From Psychrobacter sp. FDAARGOS_221 (GTDB taxonomy: Bacteria > Pseudomonadota > Gammaproteobacteria > Pseudomonadales > Moraxellaceae): a stretch of DNA of 64,000 nucleotides. The notes under the pieces are model-generated. The model did not search any database. It saw nothing but the letters and a program-made list of their open reading frames with translations, and was not told the DNA's origin. The stretch covers positions 1,550,001-1,614,000 of the forward strand of contig NZ_NWFK02000001.1 of assembly GCF_002313155.2 (NCBI RefSeq), in the 5' to 3' direction. The position numbers and the translations under genes were made by a program. Each line of letters starts with the position of its first letter. Positions within the stretch are counted from its first letter, which is position 1. Below are positions 36,099 through 45,312 of the stretch, piece after piece.

Positions 36099-37421
36099 AT
36101 GATAGATACCGCTATGCCTAAGATTACTCCCGATTATGTCCATTGGTTTCGCAACTCAGCCCCTTATATCAATACCCATCGTGGCAAGACCTTTGTCATC
36201 ATGTTTGGCGGCGAAGCTGTTAATCACCCCAACTTTAGCAATCTCATTCATGACTTTGCTCTGCTGCATAGCTTAGGCATTAAGCTTGTATTGGTGCATG
36301 GTGCACGACCACAAATTGAGAAAAACTTAGCAGCACTTGGGCTACAATCCCCCTTACACAATGACATCCGTGTGACGCCAAGAGAAGCGATGCCGACCAT
36401 CTTAGAAGCGGTCGGTGCCATTCGTTTGCAAATCGAAGCGCAACTGTCGATGGGTCTGGCTAACTCGCCTATGTACGGTTCTCGCATTGATGCGGTATCT
36501 GGTAACTTCGTGACAGCGAGACCTTATGGCGTTCGTGACGGTGTCGATTATCAAATGACCGGTGAAGTGCGCTCTATCGACGTTGAAGCCATCAAAAACA
36601 ACCTATTGCACAATCATATGGTCATTTTGGGCTCTATGGGTTACTCAGCGACGGGTGAGATCTTCAACTTATTGGGCGAAGATGTTGCTCTATCAGCAGC
36701 AGTGGCGTTAAACGCTGATAAGTTAATCTTTTTAGGCAATGAGACAGGTATCAACGAAGAAGGTCGCTTGCTACACGCCATGATACCGAATGAAGTCGAT
36801 CGCTTCTTACGTGACCGTGACTTAGACCGCGAAATCTATTACTTCTTGCACTGTGCTGCTCAAGCATGTCGTGCCGGTATCCATCGTACTCATATCATTT
36901 CTTACGCTGAAGATGGCGCCTTACTTGAAGAGCTGTTCACCCGTGATGGTTCAGGCACCTTAATCAGCCATGACCCTTATGAAGAGATTCGCCGTGCCAC
37001 TATCGACGATGTGGTCGGTCTTATCGAGCTACTGTCTCCACTCGAAGCGCAAGGCATCTTAGTCCAGCGCTCACGTGAACGCTTAGAACAAGAAATTGAG
37101 CTGTATAGCGTTATCGAGCGTGATGGTATGATTTTAGGCTGTGCGGCGCTGTATCCACTGGATGAAGATTCTGCAGAAGTGGCCTCAATTGCGATTCATC
37201 CAGACTATCGTAATGGCAGTCGTGGCGCCGACCTATTGGCATTCTTAGAGCAGCAAGCCCGCAGCCATGGTCGCCATCAACTGTTCGCGTTAACCACACG
37301 TACGGCGCACTGGTTTGTTGAGCAAGGATTTGAAGAAGTTGACGCAGATACTTTACCTGAGCCGCGTCAAACGACTTATTACAATGGTCGTAACTCAAAA
37401 GTATTTAAAAAGAAGCTGTAA
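36099..37421 (+). CDS. argA: Amino-acid N-acetyltransferase (N-acetylglutamate synthase)
   Basis: ArgA acetylates glutamate, the first step of arginine synthesis. The 440-residue protein has the classical two-domain form: an amino-acid-kinase-like domain (about 20-290; LVLVHGARPQIE, ILGSMGYSATGEIFNL) and a C-terminal GNAT domain (about 300-440; VASIAIHPDYRNGSRGADLL). The first domain binds arginine for feedback inhibition in this family. Two ATG codons (36099 and 36114) are possible and neither has a clear ribosome binding site. A strong terminator follows at 37494. Confidence 0.94.
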   Translation: MIDTAMPKITPDYVHWFRNSAPYINTHRGKTFVIMFGGEAVNHPNFSNLIHDFALLHSLGIKLVLVHGARPQIEKNLAALGLQSPLHNDIRVTPREAMPTILEAVGAIRLQIEAQLSMGLANSPMYGSRIDAVSGNFVTARPYGVRDGVDYQMTGEVRSIDVEAIKNNLLHNHMVILGSMGYSATGEIFNLLGEDVALSAAVALNADKLIFLGNETGINEEGRLLHAMIPNEVDRFLRDRDLDREIYYFLHCAAQACRAGIHRTHIISYAEDGALLEELFTRDGSGTLISHDPYEEIRRATIDDVVGLIELLSPLEAQGILVQRSRERLEQEIELYSVIERDGMILGCAALYPLDEDSAEVASIAIHPDYRNGSRGADLLAFLEQQARSHGRHQLFALTTRTAHWFVEQGFEEVDADTLPEPRQTTYYNGRNSKVFKKKL

Positions 37422-37493
37422 GTCGACTAACTCGGCAAAAGCTGTATCATTATTTATCGTTAACAGCATTTGTCATAAACAGCGTCTTGCATT

Positions 37494-37529
37494 AAAAAAA
37501 CACCTGCTATTCATAGCAGGTGTTTTTTT
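37494..37529 (+). terminator. Intrinsic terminator of argA
   Basis: CACCTGCTAT / ATAGCAGGTG perfect arms with a 2-nt centre, seven A before and seven T after. It sits between the convergent argA and FKBP genes and can work in both directions. Confidence 0.92.
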
Positions 37530-37556
37530 ATTTGAAAGTTATGAGTAAACCTTTTT

Positions 37557-38318
37557 TTATTGTGCTGGTTGCTCAGGCATCTCTGGGTTTACTTCGATCA
37601 TTTCAACTTTGAAGATTAGCGTGCTGTTTGGCGCAATACCTTCGTTACCAATTTCGCCATACGCTAAGTCTGCAGGAATATATAATTCATACTCGCCGCC
37701 TTCTTTCATTAGCTGTAAGCCTTCAGTGAAACCAGTGATTAAGCCTCCTACTGGGAAGACAACTGGCTCGTCTCTGTCATAAGAGCTGTCAAATACGGTG
37801 CCGTCTAATAACTTACCTTCATAGTTTAATTTAACCATGTCTTTTTCAGTTGGAGACTTACCTGTACCTGCTTTAATCACTTTATATTGTAAGCCAGACT
37901 CTGTGGTCTTCACGCCTTCTTTCTTCGCGTTTTCTGCTAAGAACTTATCACCTTCTTCTTTGTTAGTCGCCGCTTCTTGCTGCATTTTTTCCATCATTTC
38001 GGCTTGTTTTTTCTCTTGATACTTAGTCATGACTTCATTCATGTGCTCATCACTTAATACCGCATCTTTACCGGCGAAAGCATCACGGAAGCCTTGTTCA
38101 AAAGTATCGATGTTCAGATCATCTAGTGACTCTCTATAGCCTTCAGCAGTGGCATAACCTAAGCTGTAACCTACCTTTTCAAGCTCAGAGCTCTGCTCAG
38201 TTACGGTTGCGCTAGAGCCGCCGTTTTCTGTCTTGTTACCATTATTTGCACAGCCGACAGATACAAGGGTAGCTAACATGGCAGTGGCTAATAGTTTCGG
38301 GGTCATGAATTTTTTCAT
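37557..38318 (-). CDS. FKBP-type peptidyl-prolyl isomerase lipoprotein (FkpA/Mip type)
   Basis: This 253-residue protein catalyses proline isomerisation in the periplasm. A signal peptide with a lipobox-like SVGC (about 20-24) is followed by an FKBP-N dimerisation helix region (about 45-130) and the FKBP domain (about 135-248; VKLNYEGKLLDGTVFDSSYD, LIPGFTEGL-like LITGFTEGLQLMKEGG, LAYGE). This is the V-shaped dimer architecture of FkpA and Mip. The lipobox is not perfect. The gene has a terminator-like hairpin in its leader at 38376-38404. Confidence 0.88.
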   Translation of the reverse strand: MKKFMTPKLLATAMLATLVSVGCANNGNKTENGGSSATVTEQSSELEKVGYSLGYATAEGYRESLDDLNIDTFEQGFRDAFAGKDAVLSDEHMNEVMTKYQEKKQAEMMEKMQQEAATNKEEGDKFLAENAKKEGVKTTESGLQYKVIKAGTGKSPTEKDMVKLNYEGKLLDGTVFDSSYDRDEPVVFPVGGLITGFTEGLQLMKEGGEYELYIPADLAYGEIGNEGIAPNSTLIFKVEMIEVNPEMPEQPAQ

Positions 38319-38375
38319 AAATTAACTGTCTCTATTGTGAATTGAACACGCTATTGTGTCTTAAAAATGATGTAT

Positions 38376-38404
38376 TAAAAAAACCCAATCCGATGTCTTG
38401 GGTT
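38376..38404 (-). terminator. Terminator-like hairpin upstream of the FKBP gene
   Basis: Read on the minus strand: AACCCAA, a 9-nt loop, TTGGGTT, then a T-run. It lies 58-86 nt upstream of the FKBP start codon, with no gene behind it on that strand for more than 600 nt. It could end a small RNA or act as a leader attenuator. Confidence 0.55.
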
Positions 38405-38990
38405 GTACGTTAATATTTTGGTAAATTTCTTATCCTATAATAGGTGCCATAATAGCAAAATTGAAATTCAATCACCATACGGCTTGGTTAATATGGCCTA
38501 TTATTGTATAGAAAATGTTAATAACTGCCCTTTTAGACACATATATTCAAACTAACTTTATAAAAAGCGGTTTATTAATGTTAACTATTCCGATAAAGTG
38601 TCGTTGTAAACTTTCAATTATAAAGACAACGTGTATCTAATATTGCTAAAAGCTTAATAACGCAAACTAAAATTATCAACAAAGGCTTGGTTTTGATTAG
38701 TCTTTTTAAATATTAAGTTAAATATTTAGATTCATAATGGTCGGCTAAATAGATTATAATAACTCATTAAACTATTGGTTAACTGGTTAATTGAAAGCCT
38801 TTAGTGCTATTTGAATGTTTTGTTATGACTTGTTTTTCTTATCATTATTCATCTGATAAATAAGTCGAACAAATATTATTCATAACTTTCAATTCACTCA
38901 AATAGCTGAAACTAATAAAACAAATTTCTATTATAAAGAGGCTGATAAAGATCTTTATTTTATATTGCTATACATTATAGGAGAAACAAC
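38405..38990. other. AT-rich divergent spacer
   Basis: This stretch of about 590 nt between the FKBP gene leader and the channel gene has no open frame of note. A minus-strand TATAAT (reverse of 38752-38757) could start an RNA ending at the hairpin at 38376, but its -35 region is weak. Confidence 0.4.
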
Positions 38991-40562
38991 GTGGACAACA
39001 TGTTTGTTTGGTTTAATAACAATCTTGGCGGACCAATTGGCTCGATTATCGCGGCTATTTTGGTATTCGTTATCGGCTGGTTAATTGCAATGGCACTTGG
39101 CGGTGTTACACGCAATTTATTAGCTCGCGTTAACTTAAACCAACGTATGAATACCTCAACAGGTAAAACTTACGATCTAGAAAGCTTAATTTCTAAGATT
39201 GTTTTCTGGTTTGTATTCTTAATGGCCATCTCTGGCGCATTAAGCATGCTGAGCTTAAACGCTATTTCAGCACCATTCGCTAATATGATTGATAGCGTTC
39301 TATCATTCATTCCAACCTTATTAGCTGCTGTTGCTGTTGGTGTGGTTGGTTGGGTCGTTGCAACTGTTGCACGTACTGCAATCAATACTGCCCTATCGAA
39401 AACCACTTTAGACGAAAAGCTAAGCTCTGAAGCTGGTATTCAGCCAATGAGCGGCACTATTGCTGATATCGTATATTGGGTTATCTTACTGTTTACGCTA
39501 GTTATGGTATTGGGTCAGCTTCAATTAGAAGGCCTATTTGCACCACTAACTGGTATGCTAAACAAAGCAGTTAGCTTCATACCAAATATCGTTGGCGCTG
39601 CTATCATCTTCTTCGTTGGCTTAATCATTGCTAAGGTTGTTCGTGGTATCGTGGTTAACATGGTATCAACGCTTAACTTGCAAGGTTTTGCTGAAAAAGC
39701 AGGTATCAGTAACGAACGTGAAAACAGCCTTCCAAAAATTGCTGGTTCACTAGTCTTCTTATTAATCATCATCCCAACAGTCATCGCGGCTCTTGAGAAG
39801 TTGAATATTGAAGTTATTTCACGTCCTGCAACCAATATGCTTAACAAGATCAGCAGTGCATTGCCAAATATCTTCACGGCAGCTGCTATCTTAGTTGTGA
39901 CTTACTTCATCATGAAGATGGTTGCTAACGTTATCAAAGGCATCCTTGAGAACACGACTGTTAACGCCCTACCTGCAAAAGTAGGTCTAGACAGTGCTCT
40001 AGGTGAGACGAAAGTATCAGACTTAGTTGGTCATGGTATTATCTTCTTCAGCATGTTATTTGCTGGCATCATGGTTGCTGACCTATTAGGCTTTGAAGCC
40101 ATCAGTGGTATCATCACCATGTTCATCACTTTTGGTGCAGATATTATTCTAGGCGCTATCATCCTAACTATCGGTTTCTGGTTAGCCAACCTTATCGCTG
40201 GTGTGGTTGAGCGTTCAGATCAAGGTTCTAAGCTATTAGCAAATATCGTACGCGTGCTTATCATGGGTCTGGTATTGGCTATGGGTCTAAAAGCAATGGG
40301 TATTGCAGACTCTATCGTTAACCTAGCCTTTGGTCTAACTCTAGGCGCTGTTGCGGTTGCTTTCGCTCTATCATTTGGTCTTGGTGGTCAAGAAGCCGCT
40401 GCTCGCTTCCTACGCAAGCTACAAGACAAAGCTGAAGCAGAAGCTGAGAAAAAGAAAGCGTCTAAAGCCATTGCAGATACTGCAAAGAAAACAGGTGAAG
40501 AGCCTTCTATCACTACCGTTTCAGGTGATGAGCCTTCAGTACCTGGTTCAGAAGACAAGTAA
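38991..40562 (+). CDS. MscS-like channel built of TM-helix repeats (CmpX-like)
   Basis: This 523-residue inner-membrane protein is a tandem array of about five similar units, each a long membrane helix plus an amphipathic segment. Examples are the units starting PIGSIIAAILVFVIGWLIA, FIPTLLAAVAVGVVGWVVA, FIPNIVGAAIIFFVGLIIA, ALPNIFTAAAILVVTYFIM and FGADIILGAIILTIGFWLA. The last helix (AVAFALSFGLGGQEAAARF) resembles the pore helix of MscS, but the usual MscS beta and alpha/beta cytoplasmic domains are absent. The chain ends in a charged tail (KAEAEAEKKKASKAI). The start is GTG 38991 with AGGAG 7 nt upstream. It probably serves osmotic or mechanosensitive conductance (inferred). Confidence 0.83.
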   Translation: MDNMFVWFNNNLGGPIGSIIAAILVFVIGWLIAMALGGVTRNLLARVNLNQRMNTSTGKTYDLESLISKIVFWFVFLMAISGALSMLSLNAISAPFANMIDSVLSFIPTLLAAVAVGVVGWVVATVARTAINTALSKTTLDEKLSSEAGIQPMSGTIADIVYWVILLFTLVMVLGQLQLEGLFAPLTGMLNKAVSFIPNIVGAAIIFFVGLIIAKVVRGIVVNMVSTLNLQGFAEKAGISNERENSLPKIAGSLVFLLIIIPTVIAALEKLNIEVISRPATNMLNKISSALPNIFTAAAILVVTYFIMKMVANVIKGILENTTVNALPAKVGLDSALGETKVSDLVGHGIIFFSMLFAGIMVADLLGFEAISGIITMFITFGADIILGAIILTIGFWLANLIAGVVERSDQGSKLLANIVRVLIMGLVLAMGLKAMGIADSIVNLAFGLTLGAVAVAFALSFGLGGQEAAARFLRKLQDKAEAEAEKKKASKAIADTAKKTGEEPSITTVSGDEPSVPGSEDK

Positions 40563-40648
40563 TCGTTTAATCAACGATAATCAAAATCTGTCTTCTTATT
40601 CACAAGATACCCGTGTTAATAACCTCGCGTTAATACATGGGTATCCCC

Positions 40649-40678
40649 AAAAAAGGCAGCCTCGCGCTGCCTTTTTTG
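40649..40678 (+). terminator. Intrinsic terminator of the channel gene
   Basis: AAAAAAGGCAGC / GCTGCCTTTTTT arms around CTCGC, about 90 nt after the stop codon. Confidence 0.9.
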
Positions 40679-40848
40679 TTGCCTAAATTTTGGCAACTTA
40701 ATTATGCTAAATTACACAACTCAGCCATGGCAGTGGTTGCTAACCTTGGTTAATATTGATATTGTCAAAATATACAATAAGATTGATACGCTTACTGATT
40801 AACAGGGTTATATAAAAGCCAACCAATGAGCCGAACATACCTATATCT

Positions 40849-40904
40849 CGTGAGAATGAAAATAGCTGGTGAGAATAATTTAGCTCGTGAGCATAAAGAT
40901 AGCT
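40849..40904. repeat. About 19-bp imperfect repeat, three copies
   Basis: Units CGTGAGAATGAAAATAGCT, GGTGAGAATAATTTAGCT and CGTGAGCATAAAGATAGCT follow each other in the 320-nt spacer between the channel terminator and the SDR gene. They share GTGAG at the start and TAGCT at the end. A 64-codon minus-strand frame across it (40740-40934) has no supporting signal. Confidence 0.65.
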
Positions 40905-41001
40905 AGAAAGCACAGACTTAGAGAATATAGACACAGAATAAGTGATTAATATAAATAAAATCGACGACTAAAATCCAGTCGCAAAAATAAGGCCAATTAA
41001 T

Positions 41002-41682
41002 ATGAAACGTTTTAACGATAAAGTTATTATCATAACCGGTGCAGACTCAAGCCTGGGTCGTGCTACTGCATTAAGACTTGCCAGAGAAGGCGCTAACATC
41101 GTGCTTATTGGCATGAATGACAAAGTACTCAGCTACATTGCCGATGAGCTTCCAGAGGATCACACCTGGATTAATGCTGGCAACCACTTGTCTGTTACCT
41201 CTGATATTACCAATCATGAGCAAGCAAAAAAGCTGGTAAATTATGTGATGGATAAATACAGCCATATTGACTCAATGATTAATATCAACACCACAGTCAC
41301 TATGGAAACCCCTCTGCTTGAAGAGCTGAGCAAAAGTAACGGCAATATTGTTGAAGTCTCTTTATTGTCTGATACAGAAGCCAAATGGAGCTTTGAGGCT
41401 TACGCTGAAGCCAAACAGGCCGCTGCTAAACGTGTTAGCGACTTAGCGCTTCAGTACAGTGAGCAAGGCATCCGCGCCAATGCTGTCGTGATTGGACTGA
41501 CCACAGCAGACAACTGCGAAAACAGTGATATCGAAAGAGAGTTCGTATCACAAAGTCCGTTAGGCAAATTGGTTGAGCTAAGTGAAGCGGTTGAGGTCAT
41601 TACCTTTTTGGCCGATGAAGACAACCGCTCATTAACCGGTGTTACCCTACCCGTCGATGGTGGCTTGAGCTTAAAGCTTTAA
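41002..41682 (+). CDS. Divergent short-chain dehydrogenase/reductase
   Basis: This 226-residue Rossmann-fold protein belongs to the SDR superfamily. The cofactor loop reads TGADSSLG (12-19), with Ser in place of the middle Gly of TGxxxGxG. The NNAG structural motif is replaced by NINT (near 93-96). The catalytic YxxxK is kept (YAEAK near 134-138) and a Ser lies upstream in VSLLSD. The C-terminal VTLPVDGGLSL is typical. At 226 residues it is slightly short. The substrate is unknown and activity may be reduced. It is monocistronic with a terminator at 41743. Confidence 0.85.
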   Translation: MKRFNDKVIIITGADSSLGRATALRLAREGANIVLIGMNDKVLSYIADELPEDHTWINAGNHLSVTSDITNHEQAKKLVNYVMDKYSHIDSMININTTVTMETPLLEELSKSNGNIVEVSLLSDTEAKWSFEAYAEAKQAAAKRVSDLALQYSEQGIRANAVVIGLTTADNCENSDIEREFVSQSPLGKLVELSEAVEVITFLADEDNRSLTGVTLPVDGGLSLKL

Positions 41683-41742
41683 TTTTAATATAAGGTCTCA
41701 AGTTCAGACTGATAAGTCAGCTCTCCTTGTTTTATTAGCCAT

Positions 41743-41777
41743 AAAAAAACACCTATCTGAACCAGATAGGTGTTTTT
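41743..41777. terminator. Bidirectional terminator SDR/pnp
   Basis: AAAAACACCTATCT / AGATAGGTGTTTTT arms with a 5-nt loop between the convergent SDR and pnp genes. Confidence 0.9.
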
Positions 41778-41846
41778 ATTTACGCGCTGTCTTTATTTAC
41801 GCATCGTTCTAAGCTTACTTAGCTTAGAGTGTGCTTAAAACAACCA

Positions 41847-43952
41847 TTAAGCGTCTTGCTCAACGCCTTTCATAGTTAGCTTAATACGACCGCGGTTATC
41901 AACGTCTTGTACCAATACATTGATTTCCTGACCTTCTTTAAGATAATCAGACACGCTTTCAACACGCTCATCAGCGATTTGTGAGATATGTACCAGACCA
42001 TCAGTACCTGGCAATACGGTCACGAATGCACCAAAGTCGACCACACGAGCAACCGTACCTTTGTACACTTTACCCACTTCAACTTCAGCAGTTATTGCTT
42101 CAATCTGACGGATCGCTTCTTTAGTGGCGGCTTTATTCTCACCAAAGATACGAATGGTACCGTTGTCATCGATATCGATAACAGCGCCAGTGTCTTCGGT
42201 TAGCTGACGGATGGTTGCGCCGCCTTTACCGATTACGTCACGGATTTTGTCCGAGTTGATTTCCATTACTGCATAATTTGGCGCGTGTGCGTTGATTTCA
42301 GTACGGCTAGCAGGCAATACTTCGTTCATTGCGTTTAGGATATGGATACGGCCAGCGTGTGCTTGCTCAAGCGCTTTTTCCATGATATCTGGGGTAATAC
42401 CTTCGATTTTGATATCCATCTGTAGTGCAGTGATACCGTCTTTTGAACCGGCTACTTTAAAGTCCATATCGCCTAAGTGATCTTCGTCACCTAAGATGTC
42501 TGACAATACCGCGAAACGATCGCCTTCTTTAACCAGACCCATAGCGATACCAGCTACTGGCGCTTTCATTGGTACACCGGCGTCCATTAACGCTAAGCTT
42601 GCACCACAAACTGAGGCCATTGATGATGAACCGTTTGATTCAGTGATTTCTGATACCACACGGATTACATATGGGAAGCGATCGCTGTCTGGTAGCATGG
42701 CTTGAACACCACGGCGTGCTAGACGGCCATGACCGATTTCACGACGCTTAGGCACACCTTCACGGCCGGTTTCGCCTACTGAGAAGTGTGGGAAGTTATA
42801 ATGCAACATGAAATGATCATGGATAGTACCCGCCAATGAATCAATCAAGTTCACGTCACGAGTGTTACCTAGTGTGGTCGTTACTAGTGCCTGAGTTTCA
42901 CCACGAGTGAACAATGCTGAACCATGAGTATAAGGTAGAACGCCCACTTGGATATCAAGCGCACGAACGGTATCTAGGTCACGACCATCGATACGTGGCT
43001 TACCTGACAAGATAGCGTCACGTACAGTGCGGTATTTTAGATCATCATAGATATCTTTAACTTGCGATTCTTTGTCAGCAAACTCGTCCGCTTCAGGGTC
43101 ACCAGCTAGCGCTTCAATAGCGGCTGCTTTGATCTCATCTAATCTTTCATAACGATCTTGCTTATCGCTGATTGAGTATGCTTCAGCAACTTGCTTACCA
43201 AACTGTGATACTAACTGCTGTTTTAATTCAGCGTCTACTTCAGGCGCTACAAATTCTTGCTTCTCAGTACCAACCGCTTTGGCCAGTTCAATGATGTTAT
43301 CGATCACAATTTGCTGTTGCTCATGACCGTATAATACAGCACCTAGCATCTGATCTTCAGACAGCTCAGCGGCTTCTGATTCAACCATTAATACCGCAGA
43401 TTTAGTACCCGCAACTACTAAGTCTAGATCACTTTGCTCTAGCTCTTCGATTGATGGGTTAAGCACATATTCGCCATCGATAAAGCCAACGCGAGCACCA
43501 CCGATAGGACCATTAAATGGTGCGCTAGAAATAGCCAGTGCTGCTGATGCACCAATCATTGCTGCAATATCAGCGTAGTGTTTCTTATCACTAGAAACCA
43601 CTGTGGCAGTGATTTGGATTTCGTTAACATAACCTTCAGGGAATAACGGACGAATTGGACGGTCAATTAGACGTGAGGTTAAGGTTTCAAACTCTGTTGG
43701 ACGGCCTTCACGCTTACCGTAGGCACCAGGGATTTTACCCGCAGCGTACATTTTTTCTTGATAGTTAACGGTTAGCGGGAAGAAGTTTTGACCTTCTTTG
43801 GCTTCGCTTTTCACAACAGCAGCAACCAATACAGACACACCGCCCATATGGACCAATACTGAATTGGCTTGTCTAGCGATACGGCCGGTTTCGATAACAA
43901 CTTGTTCGTTGCCGTATTGGAATTCACGAGAAATGGTATTGAACATTGACAT
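41847..43952 (-). CDS. pnp: Polyribonucleotide nucleotidyltransferase (PNPase)
   Basis: PNPase is a 3'-5' phosphorolytic exoribonuclease and degradosome component. The 701-residue protein has two RNase PH domains (about 10-230 and 310-550; [37 protein letters not shown]) joined by an alpha-helical domain, followed by KH (about 555-615; [17 protein letters not shown]) and S1 (about 620-690; [18 protein letters not shown]) domains. It is downstream of rpsO with a 576-nt gap that holds a terminator and a long inverted repeat, suggesting post-transcriptional control of its leader. Confidence 0.97.
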   Translation of the reverse strand: MSMFNTISREFQYGNEQVVIETGRIARQANSVLVHMGGVSVLVAAVVKSEAKEGQNFFPLTVNYQEKMYAAGKIPGAYGKREGRPTEFETLTSRLIDRPIRPLFPEGYVNEIQITATVVSSDKKHYADIAAMIGASAALAISSAPFNGPIGGARVGFIDGEYVLNPSIEELEQSDLDLVVAGTKSAVLMVESEAAELSEDQMLGAVLYGHEQQQIVIDNIIELAKAVGTEKQEFVAPEVDAELKQQLVSQFGKQVAEAYSISDKQDRYERLDEIKAAAIEALAGDPEADEFADKESQVKDIYDDLKYRTVRDAILSGKPRIDGRDLDTVRALDIQVGVLPYTHGSALFTRGETQALVTTTLGNTRDVNLIDSLAGTIHDHFMLHYNFPHFSVGETGREGVPKRREIGHGRLARRGVQAMLPDSDRFPYVIRVVSEITESNGSSSMASVCGASLALMDAGVPMKAPVAGIAMGLVKEGDRFAVLSDILGDEDHLGDMDFKVAGSKDGITALQMDIKIEGITPDIMEKALEQAHAGRIHILNAMNEVLPASRTEINAHAPNYAVMEINSDKIRDVIGKGGATIRQLTEDTGAVIDIDDNGTIRIFGENKAATKEAIRQIEAITAEVEVGKVYKGTVARVVDFGAFVTVLPGTDGLVHISQIADERVESVSDYLKEGQEINVLVQDVDNRGRIKLTMKGVEQDA

Positions 43953-44414
43953 TAATTTTTCCTATTTTTATATATTCGAGATATAAATGAATGAACACAT
44001 CCTTTGAGACCAAGTTACAGCCTCTAACGTTTAACAGCTTATGCGTATTGGTACCTTTATGCTTATAGTTATATGTCTGCTTGTGGCTATATGCTTAGGG
44101 TTATTAATACAGACTATCACTAGTTGTTTTTATATTTACTTTTTTGGATATTCGCTGGTTGCTGGATATGCGCATGAAAAAGTAGATATAAAGCTATAGG
44201 ATAGAGGTTTTATATTTCAGACCAAACTAAAGTACTAAAACATGTTAAACGTTAGAAGCCTGCTGTCTGCAATAGGACAGGTTCTTATTTTACAGGGATT
44301 TGAAAGACTTGACCAATAGTTGACTAAAAAAGTCAGTTACAGGATATTTAGCCCAACCTTAATCCGGTTTTATTAGGTTAAATCACCCCTCGGTGAGATA
44401 AAAGCAACTGATAC
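43953..44414 (-). other. Long leader region of pnp
   Basis: On the minus strand this 460-nt stretch runs from the rpsO terminator to the pnp start. It contains a 17-bp inverted repeat (44020-44036 with 44243-44259) and a smaller stem, CTGTC/GACAG, near 44263-44280. No open frame is convincing. In E. coli the pnp leader forms an RNase III-cut stem used for autoregulation. Confidence 0.5.
44020..44259. repeat. 17-bp long-range inverted repeat in the pnp leader
   Basis: GCCTCTAACGTTTAACA (44020-44036) pairs with TGTTAAACGTTAGAAGC (44243-44259), with 16 of 17 positions complementary. A loop of about 206 nt lies between. The pairing is within the pnp 5' leader. Confidence 0.7.
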
Positions 44415-44447
44415 AAAAAACGGCGTGAAATATTCACACCGTTTTTT
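44415..44447 (-). terminator. Intrinsic terminator of rpsO
   Basis: An ACGGCGTGA / TCACACCGT hairpin with one mismatch and A/T-runs on both sides lies about 80 nt after the rpsO stop on the minus strand. Confidence 0.85.
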
Positions 44448-44528
44448 CTACTTCGTTAGATAGACGCACAAGTTAGGCATAACACCAATCGCTTGGCTCT
44501 ACCTATCCACTCAAACTGAGTAGATAAA

Positions 44529-44795
44529 TTAACGACGTAAACCTAACTGGCTGATTAGCTCTACATAACGATCTAAATTTTTGCCTTTTAAGTAGTCTAA
44601 AAGCTTACGACGTTGGTTAACCATACGAATCAAACCACGGCGGCTATGGTGATCAGCCTTGTGTGCTTTAAAGTGAGCTTGTAGGTCATTGATACGAGCG
44701 GTTAACAAAGCAATTTGTACTTCAGGTGAACCAGTGTCACCAGGTGCGCGTTGGTATTGGGCAACGATTTGTTCACGATCTGTTTTGGTTAGCAT
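44529..44795 (-). CDS. rpsO: 30S ribosomal protein S15
   Basis: S15 binds 16S rRNA in the central domain of the small subunit. The 88-residue protein has the family stretches [19 protein letters not shown] and [20 protein letters not shown]. The start is ATG 44795, preceded by AGGAGA; a longer frame from 44810 would add five residues and lacks support. In most gammaproteobacteria rpsO directly follows truB; here about 1.5 kb with other genes separates them. A terminator lies downstream before pnp. Confidence 0.97.
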   Translation of the reverse strand: MLTKTDREQIVAQYQRAPGDTGSPEVQIALLTARINDLQAHFKAHKADHHSRRGLIRMVNQRRKLLDYLKGKNLDRYVELISQLGLRR

Positions 44796-44903
44796 AACTA
44801 TCTCCTGCAATGCTTGCGATAAATAAGGTCGATTTTATTGGGGACATCCCTGCATTACTAGAGATGACCTAAAAAAATGACCAAGTAAGCCTAGCATTAT
44901 AAC

Positions 44904-44933
44904 AAAAAACTACCCATGAGTGGGTAGTTTTTT
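44904..44933 (-). terminator. Intrinsic terminator of the small-ORF cassette
   Basis: AAAAAACTACCCA / TGGGTAGTTTTTT is a near-perfect hairpin 26 nt after the stop of the second small ORF and upstream of rpsO on the minus strand. Confidence 0.9.
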
Positions 44934-44958
44934 ATCGAATAGACAATAATTTAACAAA

Positions 44959-45123
44959 TTACTTTTTGACGTCATCTTCAGTTGCATGACCGCCAAGCGC
45001 ATCATCATCTAATGCCACTGTTGTCGCCTCTGCTAGGTTATCTGGGCTTTCATGCTGTTCTAAAGACTTATCGATGGCCTCGCCTTTTAGCGTTGCCTTT
45101 ACACCATTTGCGTCGTTACTCAT
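44959..45123 (-). CDS. Small acidic hydrophilic protein, 54 aa, unknown function
   Basis: I do not recognise this protein. It has 54 residues, starts MSNDANGVKATLKGEA and ends TEDDVKK. It is acidic, has no Cys, Trp, Phe or Tyr, and no membrane segment or signal, so it is probably disordered and cytoplasmic. A GGAG ribosome binding site lies 7 nt before the ATG. The frame begins 21 nt after the stop of the 55-residue ORF upstream and is followed by a terminator. These signals make it a real gene despite its size. It may be a stress-related hydrophilic protein (inference from the DJ-1/PfpI neighbour). Confidence 0.7.
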   Translation of the reverse strand: MSNDANGVKATLKGEAIDKSLEQHESPDNLAEATTVALDDDALGGHATEDDVKK

Positions 45124-45144
45124 AAACAACTCCAGTTGGTAAAT

Positions 45145-45312
45145 TTATTTAGTACGTGAGTGTTCTAAGTTGTCCGCTAGGCCTTCTGCCGCTTCTTTAG
45201 GATCTTTATTTTTATTCGGTCCTAAATTACCATCAACCTGATTTTTTAGGGCAGTTAGCTCTGCTTCTGGTTGTTGCTGTGGATATCTTTTCTTATCATC
45301 TGAGTTTGACAT
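45145..45312 (-). CDS. Small hydrophilic protein, 55 aa, unknown function
   Basis: I do not recognise this protein. It has 55 residues, starts MSNSDDKKRYPQQQ and ends LEHSRTK. It is rich in Asn, Gln, Lys, Asp and Glu, without Cys, Trp or hydrophobic stretches, hence probably disordered. AGGAAA precedes the ATG. It lies 134 nt after the DJ-1/PfpI stop and 21 nt before the next small ORF on the same strand, and shares the MSN start with it. The two small ORFs form a clear unit; whether they share a promoter with the PfpI gene is open. Confidence 0.7.
   Translation of the reverse strand: MSNSDDKKRYPQQQPEAELTALKNQVDGNLGPNKNKDPKEAAEGLADNLEHSRTK

Noticed and set aside
40740-40934. 64-codon minus-strand frame over the 19-bp repeats
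   Set aside because: Its coding content comes from the repeat array and AT-rich DNA; no ribosome binding site.
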